A stretch of 64,000 bases of DNA from the NCBI GenBank assembly GCA_963377175.1, contig CAUJNA010002157.1:179399-243398 (forward strand). The letters are read 5' to 3'. Positions 57,271-64,000 of the stretch are shown one piece after another. The notes under the pieces are model-generated. The model searched no databases, was not told where the DNA came from, and saw only the letters and a list, made by a program, of their open reading frames with translations. Origin of the DNA: Effrenium voratum. Taxonomy: Eukaryota > Sar > Dinophyceae > Suessiales > Symbiodiniaceae. How positions within the stretch are numbered: position 1 is the first letter of the stretch; each line of letters begins with the position of its first letter. The translations under genes and the position numbers were made by a program.

Positions 57271-57778
57271 ACCAAAAACAGGCACCTACCCTTCTAACCC
57301 CGAAAGGGAATTGTCCTTACCCTTGAAGCCGAATACTCCTAACCAAAGTGTGTATGCTTTGCGGGATCTGTGGGAAGACAACCGTAATTTTTGGCAGATA
57401 GTTCCCGGCAGTGATCCCTATAAATGCAATAAGATAAACATCTTACTGCTGTGTCCCTTGGAGCGCGTGTCGGTTTATTTCTTAAGGAAGTTCCCTGTGG
57501 GCACCAAGTGCCAAGGGAAGCAGTGTCCAACGCGGTACCACACCAAACCCAGCATGGTCTACTATGTTCCGGCCCTTTGGTTTATCTGACATAGAGGGTC
57601 CTTCTCCCAGTCTACATTAGCCTGGCCAGTAGAATCACACACCATGCTCAGCTACTGAGATTTGAAGGCTTTTCCAGCGCAGCAGCTCCGAATGTCCAAA
57701 TGTCCGTCCCTCTAGCCGTACTTCTTCGGCCTCTATGGTATGTACTAAGTTGGCTCTTCCTATTCTTGGGCTTCGGGC

Positions 57779-57825
57779 TTTCTTCTCCCCACGAGTTCTC
57801 CCCACGAGTTCTCCCCACGAGTTCC
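57779..57825 (+). repeat. 13-bp tandem repeat, three copies
   Basis: CTCCCCACGAGTT repeated three times head to tail, the last followed by CCCG. Confidence 0.85.
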
Positions 57826-57883
57826 CGAACCATTTTTCAGATTTCAAGCTGTCCCTTGCGCTGACGGCATGTTCTCATGCCAG

Positions 57884-57994
57884 GCCTTGAAGAAGCACGA
57901 AGAGGCGCAGAAGGACAGGCCCCAGAGATTGCGTTCACGGCAGATTTTGCGGTTGCCCCACAGATTGCAAGTGGAGGAACCAGGGACCCCCTGA
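57884..57994 (+). CDS. exon of coiled-coil gene series
   Basis: After CATGCCAG the frame reads ALKKHEEAQKDRPQRLRSRQ, ILRLPHRLQVEEPGTP, TGA at 57992-57994. The first 45 bp have the charged helical character of the series. The rest may be intron if a donor lies near 57930. Confidence 0.5.
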   Translation, partial: ALKKHEEAQKDRPQRLRSRQILRLPHRLQVEEPGTP

Positions 57995-59231
57995 AATGTT
58001 TGCCGATACTTGGCAAGGATTTGCTTCCGCCGTAGCGGTTGGAGCTTCAACTCGATCTGCCGGTAGCATCGCAAGACCCACCAGCCGCTGCCACCTTATG
58101 GAGCAGCCCTTAAGGGTCGCAGATCTGCAACTGCAAACTTGCAACCCAGCCCCCTTAAAGAGTAGGATTCAGTTCGGGGATCGACATGAGCACTACAAGG
58201 TTTGTGTGAACTCCAAGCAGACAGTGCCTGTGCCGTGTGATTGATTCCTTGGCTTGAGTTGACTCTTCGGTCCCTTCGGGCAACCCTTCGGGTGAAAGCA
58301 ATGGCGAGACTGTTTGACTTGAGTTTTGATCCACGTGCTTGCAGAGGTGACAGACACCCTTTCCCCGACTTCGGAAGTGAAGCAAAGCTGAGCCCAAGTT
58401 GGAGTGCTGTGCCCAACTGCATGGCCCAATGCCAAGGGTTTGCTATTGCCTGTGCTGGTTGCCATTCAGTCACGGATACATCAACATTCGCATGCGTCTG
58501 ATGAGCTGTGCCCCAGCGACATTCCCTTTAGGCAGACTCATGGGTCTGTTACCTGCATGACAATTGTAAAACTTGAGTTATGAAAGGTGTGCATAGGTCA
58601 GCTTTGTTTTTCCCGAAAGAATCGCGAAGGGATCTTCCGTGCGGATTGCACAACCCCCCTGTTGGTGAGTAACCCCAGTTTTCCCAAGGGCCCCAGTGGC
58701 AACTTGGTGAGCTTGCCGCGTCTTGCAGAGAGCAACTTGCCAGAGCCATTCGCGCAGAGTGAGTTGCGCAGAGCCATCTTGCGCAGAGCCAACTTGCTTG
58801 CCATTGGCTCTGCGCAGAGCTACTTGCGCAGAGCGCAGAGGCGAATAGTCTGGGCATGATGGTCTGGGCATGGGTGTGAATAGTCTCTGCTGGAGGACCG
58901 CAACTTTCAACTGCGAAAGTTTTGCTCGAAGTACACTTTCGCAGATAGGGATCGATAATTGCACTCGCAGCTGCCGCCGAATGCTTTCGGGCCACCCGTC
59001 TTCTAGCTTCATTGGCTCCCCATGGCTATGGATGGTTTTAATAGGGGCTGGTTTCCCAGTTCTCCATTGGCTGCCTCACAACTGTTCCCCATGGTTCTCT
59101 ATTGCTCTCCATCTGACTCCCATGGTTCTACTATTTCCCCTCACCCTCCATGGTTCCACGCTGTTTATGGTTCCCCGTGGTTCCCCGTTAACGCCCTCTG
59201 GTTTCCTCCATGGTTCCTCATGGTTTGCCAT
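57995..59231. other. intron-like DNA with GCGCAGAGC cluster and CCATGGTTC-rich stretch
   Basis: No clear exon. 58735-58840 has repeated GCGCAGAGC. 59030-59230 is rich in CCATGGTT and GGTTCC variants. Confidence 0.4.
58750..58840 (+). repeat. GCGCAGAG cluster with a palindrome
   Basis: GCGCAGAG occurs about six times in 90 bp (near 58752, 58766, 58781, 58812, 58826 and 58834). One copy forms the perfect 14-bp palindrome GCTCTGCGCAGAGC. A + frame (SELRRAILRRANLLAIGSAQ) loosely mimics a pentapeptide-repeat protein, probably by chance of the repeat. Confidence 0.6.
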
Positions 59232-59294
59232 GGCGAAGCTCGCGAGGACCTGTCGCTCATGAAGGCTCAGATCGCCCGGGCACCTGCGAGTTGA
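59232..59294 (+). CDS. exon of coiled-coil gene series
   Basis: GEAREDLSLMKAQIARAPAS then TGA. It has GC3 bias and helical heptad-like spacing. The donor is probably before the stop. Confidence 0.45.
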   Translation, partial: GEAREDLSLMKAQIARAPAS

Positions 59295-59465
59295 AATCAA
59301 GTCGGATGCGGCAGGTGTGGCAAAAGCGGGACGCTCTTCGAATGGTTCCCTCCCCCAAGGACCGGATGTGGGGGCTGGTCACATGTGGGCTGCGTAGGAC
59401 ACCCCGTTGCCCATAGCCGCAGCCCAAAAGGGCTGCTAGTTTCACCTGCGCTGGAGTCCGAATAA

Positions 59466-59747
59466 TCACTGAGTAGTTCGTTGCACATTTTTGTAGGCAC
59501 ATGGGAGTCTCTTCTCTAGTTTTTCACCAAACGCAAACACCTGACACTCGCTTATCTTCCCATCCCCTGCCAACAGTCTCCATCTAGTCGCTGGCCCGTC
59601 CGTCCGGGTGAGGGCGGGGAGCAGCGTGATAGTCGGGTGCTGGACGTACAAGTTGCCCATCAGCTTCAATGCAAAAGCAGCTTTCAAACAAACGCGCTTC
59701 GACGTGTCGGCGGGCGAGTTGCTTGGCGAAGACCCTCCATCACGCAA
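59466..59747 (-). CDS. ambiguous 93-codon frame, strand uncertain
   Basis: Minus frame: SKRVCLKAAFALKLMGNLYV, QHPTITLLPALTRTDGPATR, WRLLAGDGKISECQVFAFGE, KLEKRLPCAYKNVQRTTQ. It is a balanced globular composition with a proper stop. The + strand is also open (SSVIVGCWTYKLPISFNAKA, AFKQTRFDVSAGELLGEDPP). Since the surrounding gene is on +, the + reading would fit context, while the minus reading is longer. Not recognised. Confidence 0.35.
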   Translation of the reverse strand: MRDGGSSPSNSPADTSKRVCLKAAFALKLMGNLYVQHPTITLLPALTRTDGPATRWRLLAGDGKISECQVFAFGEKLEKRLPCAYKNVQRTTQ

Positions 59748-59879
59748 GGGCCTTTCATATTTCCGTTAGAGGGACCACGGGTGAGCCCAGTTGACAAGAC
59801 TTTGGCGCACCAAGATAATATGCCTTCCATTGATCCTGTGATTAGCTGTGCCTCGAGATGCCTGTTTGCTTTTTTGGCC

Positions 59880-59945
59880 GTGTCTGAGGCTCTCATGGAC
59901 CAGCAGGAACGGCAGCGTCGGGGCCCGTGGAGTTGCGCGAGTTCA
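59880..59945 (+). CDS. weak exon of coiled-coil gene series
   Basis: EALMDQQERQRRGPWSCASS: the first half is charged and GC3-rich, then bias fades. Confidence 0.3.
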
Positions 59946-60390
59946 ATCGGAGCAGGTTAGACTCAATTTGAGGACAGGTGCTTTGCGCGGAGGTCCGCAC
60001 AAACATGCACATGTCGTGTGTGTTTCGCAGAATAAAGGGTCCTCATTTCGAGCTTTTGGATGGTTTTCTAGGGGAAACTACATGAAGCTGATTACCCCTA
60101 ATTTTGAAAGGGTACTTTTTTCATGGGATGACCGTGACCGTTGAGGAACACCACCAAGATGTTGTTTTTTCCCCACAAGATGGGACAAGTTACCCATGGT
60201 CATCAGCAATATTGATTAACCTCCCCTGTGTGTGTATATCTTACACAAGAGGCTGGTCACCTTGCTGCCAAATGATTCTCCAGATGGCCTGGCTGAGCCG
60301 CCTGCATGCCCCCCTCCCCCCCTCATGCGCTCCTCCGGCCACTTGATAGGGAGGGGGAGGATGTTGACTGCAGCTGAGGTGCTCAAAACC

Positions 60391-60440
60391 TGCAGAGGAT
60401 CCGGGACAAGCAGGCGCAAAGTGTGGCAGTAGCTTGGTGT
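60391..60440 (+). CDS. weak exon of coiled-coil gene series
   Basis: After CCTGCAG the frame reads RIRDKQAQSVAVAW. Short, with a good acceptor. Confidence 0.3.
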
Positions 60441-60684
60441 TTGGGCGTGTTTGCTTGCGTGTCTTGGGTGTCGGATCTTGGCACAACTCATGAACAGATT
60501 GGCTTACACTGATGGTGCAATCACATTTGCAGGGTTTGGTCATGGCTTGTGAGAGGGGTTGTAAAGACTTCCAGCTGGGCAGCGAAGCTTCGAGAAGTGT
60601 TGTGGTCTTCAATTATTGGGCTTTTGGGGTGTGGTGGCAAGCACACAATCTACAGTGTTTTACACTTCCCCTTGCGTCAACTTC

Positions 60685-60830
60685 AAGATTACTATTCTTG
60701 TTACCACTATTATTACTATTATTGCTATTGTTGCTATTGTTGCTATTATTGCTATCAGTGCTATTTATTATTATTAGTAACAATATCCTTATCACTATTA
60801 TTATTATTCATTCCAATTACATGTATGTCT
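60685..60830 (+). repeat. TTA/TTG/CTA trinucleotide-rich tract
   Basis: TATTATTGCTATTGTTGCTA-type repetition, about 140 bp, T-rich on +. Confidence 0.8.
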
Positions 60831-60878
60831 ACATATCTATGATTAATTTGCTAAGTAGCTTGCCTTCTTAAGTTGCAG

Positions 60879-60983
60879 GAGTACAGGACGGCAGTTCTAC
60901 TGCGCATTGCCAGTGCCGCACCTGCGAACAAACATCTCGGACTGAGCATGGAGATATGGGGGGCGGCCTTTGGAGCTTTCTAA
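60879..60983 (+). CDS. exon candidate
   Basis: After AGTTGCAG the frame reads EYRTAVLLRIASAAPANKHL, GLSMEIWGAAFGAF, TAA. It has a clean acceptor and moderate bias. It follows the T-rich tract, which would serve as polypyrimidine tract. Confidence 0.4.
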   Translation, partial: EYRTAVLLRIASAAPANKHLGLSMEIWGAAFGAF

Positions 60984-61049
60984 CATCTTCCAACCAAAAG
61001 GCTCCACATGGTCGGTTTGGGCTTTCCGGCTTTCCCTGTTGTCCCACAC

Positions 61050-61160
61050 TTCAGTTGCCAGGGCCAAGCGCAAGCGCAGTTCGAGGCGGGGATCGGAGGG
61101 ATGGGTTTCGCCTTCCGAAAGGATGCAAACTGGAGTCCTCATTTGGGTGCCCGGGTGTTC
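61050..61160 (+). CDS. weak exon candidate
   Basis: CQGQAQAQFEAGIGGMGFAF then RKDANWSPHLGARVF. The QAQAQFEAG part suits the series. Frame choice is uncertain. Confidence 0.3.
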
Positions 61161-61421
61161 CCCTTTAGTGGTTGATCCTAGAGCGCCGTAAATGTTGGGA
61201 GGGGGGGGTGGTGGTTGAAGCGTCCAAGGCATGTCTAGTACTGTTGACAGGGATGCGAAATACTTCTGTCATGCTGGGTTTTGATAGCCAAAGGCCAGGA
61301 TTGGAGAGGTCTCTAGTGTTGCCATGTAGCCATAGGCTGATTGGAGCAAGAGGCAGTCAAACCCATTTTGTGTCGCCGCCGTAGGTCACACCCAAGTTGC
61401 TGCATTTCACTGTCCTGCCAA

Positions 61422-61485
61422 GGCCGGAGCAGGCAATGAAGCCGCGCGGCTCCGCCAGGAGGAGAAAACTTGCAACCGGTCTCTG
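61422..61485 (+). CDS. exon of coiled-coil gene series
   Basis: AGAGNEAARLRQEEKTCNRS. NEAARLRQEE resembles the RQEEAE type of the other exons. Confidence 0.4.
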
Positions 61486-61499
61486 GGAGAACCATGGAT

Positions 61500-62299
61500 T
61501 GGATCCGTGGGATGGATTCTTGCCTTTCTGGGAACCATACTGTTAAGATTTCGTTCTCGACCCCTTAAATGTTGCAGGGCATGGGACTAGTTTTGAGACG
61601 AGAACAAGGGGCTCTTCCTTGGGGAGGCCGCGGAAATCACTCACCTCGGTCTGACTCCAGGCCCGGGCATCCACCCTAGCTCCAGTTCCCCGTCACTCTG
61701 TAGAACGCGTTCCTCGAGCTGTTCTGGCCATATGATCAATCTGGGCAAAGCACACGTGGTATTTCAGATGCGGCATCGGACCATTCGAGTGCGGGTGTCG
61801 CAACCAGTCCAAGGGGCAGATTAGTCGAGTTGTTTATGCATCCAAGTCACAGGACATGCCAAGGAATGGTTCAAAGTTGGCTGGATGTGTCCCATGGTTT
61901 ACATTGTTCACAAATATAGCAGCGGATCTCCCCAAGAACCAAATTTGGGTCTGCAACAAGGCTGCAAGACAATCCATTGAAAGGCTAAGCAATGGTACAT
62001 TGCAAGGGAGAAACTGAGCTGACTGAGACTCTGCGACTCTCACTATTTGGGAGTTTGACCTTCGTGCTTTGGGCTGTCAATTTTCTCTGCCATGTCCAAA
62101 TGGCAAACTGCCAGTGCCTTTTCGCAGTTCAATCAGGTCCCTACGCCAGTTCGGTCAGACCGAGTCAGACCCTTTAAATGTTCCAAATCTCAAACCTTGC
62201 AACCTTTTTTTCGGATCCCTTATTTGTGGTAACCTTTGTAACCTTTGCATCCTTTGGAGTTGTTTGCGCTCTTTATTTTTCACTTGATCCTCATTCCAG
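61500..62299. other. no gene seen
   Basis: Mixed, T-rich towards 62280. It ends in TCATTCCAG, a good acceptor for the next exon. Confidence 0.4.
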
Positions 62300-62450
62300 T
62301 TTCGCTTCCGCGCCCATGGCGGCCACGGCCTTCCTCGCGGCGCCATTCCACGCCCCGGGCGCCGCGCCTCGCGCGGAAGCCGCGGGAGCCGCGGGGCCGG
62401 CGGGACCGCCGGCGGCGCCGGCGGCTGGGGGCGCCGTCGGCTGGCGCACG
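62300..62450 (+). CDS. exon candidate, Ala/Pro-rich, possible plastid-targeting region
   Basis: After TTCCAG the frame reads FASAPMAATAFLAAPFHAPG, AAPRAEAAGAAGPAGPPAAP, AAGGAVGW. GC is extreme. The S/A/P-rich composition with AFLAAPF resembles the transit-type N-terminal regions of plastid proteins, and an LHC exon lies 0.8 kb downstream on the same strand. If ATG at 62314 is the start, there is no hydrophobic signal peptide; if this is an internal exon, the signal lies upstream. The link to the LHC exon is inference. Confidence 0.45.
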
Positions 62451-62672
62451 GATGGCGCCTGGGGCCTTGCGGCCCGGCAGTGTGGAGGTCGCCCTGAGTT
62501 GTAGGAGTAAACTAGCTATCAAGCCGATCGGGCATTTTGGGGGTATCCAGGATGCAGAAGGAGTATTTATCCCGGCACCTACCACAAACCCAGCCTGGGC
62601 TTCCCGCCCTTCGGTGCGCGCAGCTTCAGGTTGGCCTCGCCGCCCTCGCGGCGCGGCGCCGAAAGGTTGCAG

Positions 62673-62815
62673 GGAGGACTCGGGCGGCGGCAAGCCCCAA
62701 GAGCCCAGAGGTCAAGGGCCCCAAAGGCCCCGAGGGCAAGCCGGAGGCGAAGGCCAAGCGGCCGGCGGCCTTTGAGCCCAGTGCCCTGGCCGAACTGGTT
62801 CGATGGACCGGATGC
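62673..62815 (+). CDS. exon candidate, Lys/Pro-rich
   Basis: After GGTTGCAG the frame reads RTRAAASPKSPEVKGPKGPE, GKPEAKAKRPAAFEPSALAE, LVRWTGCE. Strong GC3. A basic PK/GP repeat segment leads into a helix. It may be part of the LHC-containing gene or a separate chromatin-type basic protein. Confidence 0.5.
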
Positions 62816-63216
62816 GAGTGTTTGAGTTCGCAGCTTCGGTCCAGGGGTTGTCGGGGTTCCAAAAGGAGGCGTTTGAAGCAATGATGGCAAGTGCTGTTTG
62901 CCAACAAAGAAGTACGTCGTTCGGCATCAGCAGTCACAGTGCCGCCAGGCTACTTACTACGAGAGGATGCTACATCAACCATGCTCACGTCTGGCCATGT
63001 ACCATGACAGGTCTTGTTCCAGGTATGATTATTTCAGCTTTGGAGGAGGGCTACCAGCGGAAACACGTGTGCCCGTCAGCGCACACAACCAAAGGCGCAG
63101 GCGACTGGAGAAGGCAAGGATTTGAGGATGCCCACCTAAGGAGAGTAGTTTGGTGTGTTCAGAGAAGGCTTTTTTTTGCCGTCGCACGGCATCGCCGATC
63201 TGCTCGCCGAGGCAAG
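62816..63216. other. intron-like DNA
   Basis: Lower bias, T-run near 63171, acceptor-like GGCAAGCAG at its end. Confidence 0.4.
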
Positions 63217-63312
63217 CAGATCGGAGTCACCGCGCCCCTGGGCTACTTCGACCCCCTGGGTATCGCGCCCAAGGACGAGGAGACCTTCTTCGAGTACCGG
63301 GCCTGCGAGCGC
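63217..63312 (+). CDS. exon of light-harvesting chlorophyll-binding protein (LHC/FCP/acpPC family)
   Basis: Frame QIGVTAPLGYFDPLGIAPKD, EETFFEYRACERR. The G-V-x-x-P-L-G-Y-F-D-P-L-G signature followed by E-x-x-F-x-x-Y-R-x-x-E is the segment immediately before the first membrane helix of LHC-superfamily antenna proteins; the next residues should be the K-H-G-R-x-A-M chlorophyll-ligand motif. Here the frame reaches TAA two codons later, so the exon should be spliced at or just before GAGCGCCGT. The protein would act in the peridinin plastid thylakoid, after nuclear synthesis and import. Later exons would lie beyond about 63.4 kb; I do not find them before the window ends. Confidence 0.65.
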
Positions 63313-63321
63313 CGTGGCTAA

Positions 63322-64000
63322 ACGGAGCTCGTCCGGGTCGGGTGAAAGTAGATGGACTCTCCCCATGTCGGTTTTGTCATACCCCTTGACTCAAGGGCAA
63401 CAGGGGAGAACAGGGCCATGGTCTTGTCGGGGTGCACCCCGGTTGCCGGAGGGAGCGGAGCTACTATTCTGGGCAAGTTGTGGTGGTTTCTCAGAACAGG
63501 GCCCCCATGGGCCCCCTAAAATCGGTTGCTTCCTGTGGTTTCGCAACCCCCAGCCCAAAGAAAGGGGTCCACCGTTTGATTCCTTCTAGCGGTTTTTGCA
63601 ATGGCAAGTCAAATCCAAGGGGCGGTAGGTGACCCTTCCTCGTGATTTTTCGTACCGGTCAATGAGACCGAGTGGCCTAATCCCCAATTCACATTGCGAG
63701 GGTTGGAACCTTTCGTGAAAGATTATGCTTGTTTGCTTTGTGTTGCCCTGTTGAATCTGTGCATTTCACCTTGGACCAAGGGAGAACACGATGGCTGATG
63801 AGTAGGACGAAAGTGCAGGCCGGTTTTTTGATTGGCTCCGGGCTAAACTCGTGCCATCAATTTGGTGAAGGTGAGTCTGATCAAAAAGCGCTAGGCCTTG
63901 CCCTTGCAGGGCCTTTGGTTAGCCTTGCTCCGGTCTCTCAGCGAAACAGAGCACCCCGTTGCCGCTTTACTTGATCCAACTGAGAGAACCTGTCATATGG
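63322..64000. other. no further exon recognised
   Basis: Mixed DNA after the LHC exon. The expected chlorophyll-binding helix motif is not visible in any frame. Confidence 0.35.

Noticed and set aside
58590..58860. Pentapeptide-repeat protein
   Set aside because: The pattern is irregular and explained by the GCGCAGAG repeat; kept only as a low-interest alternative.

Overview
The window reads as nuclear DNA of a dinoflagellate, most likely a Suessiales-type alga. The evidence is: almost no long open frames; many short GC-rich, GC3-rich exon-like islands (about 60-180 bp) set in lower-GC, T-rich, intron-like DNA; a light-harvesting (LHC / chlorophyll a-c binding) exon at 63.2 kb; a decayed Ty1/copia element whose protein has the linker cysteine motif I associate with dinoflagellate copia elements; a single-exon Cys-rich gene; and several kilobase-scale simple repeats. 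The order-level assignment is inference. No rRNA, tRNA or CRISPR is supported.

Layout. 0.1-4 kb: exons of a + strand gene resembling the C-terminal part of saccharopine dehydrogenase-like oxidoreductase, then a terminal exon of the same or another gene. 4-22 kb: scattered single exon candidates, nearly all on +, with four copies of a same-orientation dispersed repeat across 9-28 kb. 16.9-17.9 kb: degenerate CCCTAAACC-type repeats. 22.27-25.69 kb: a 3.4 kb satellite of a 10-bp unit (GGTTGGTTCA / GGTTGGTTTA), with a 100-N assembly gap. 28.75-31.74 kb: 3 kb of C/A-only repeats. 32.66-33.29 kb: the one intact, confidently called gene, a 210-residue Cys-rich internally duplicated protein. 34.16-36.02 kb: G/T-only tetra- and trinucleotide repeats. 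36.3-41.3 kb: further isolated exons.

41.45-51.97 kb: an LTR retrotransposon recognised by 197/202-bp direct repeats with TG...CA ends, a near-perfect 5-bp target duplication, a tRNA-iMet-like primer site and a polypurine tract. Only the 3' part of pol (linker, RT fragments, RNase H) is present, and it is full of stops and frameshifts. The 5' 7.5 kb, where gag and integrase should be, instead holds an antisense series of coding blocks (about 49.17 down to 41.97 kb) from an unrecognised gene. This is the most unusual structure in the window.

55.4-61.5 kb: a run of short, charged, coiled-coil-like exons, probably one long + strand gene. The first exon is preceded by a 480-bp pyrimidine tract. 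62.3-63.3 kb: Ala/Pro-rich and Lys/Pro-rich exons and then the LHC exon. Exon boundaries are estimates: dinoflagellate introns use GT, GC or GA donors, so only acceptors (AG) were used as guides.
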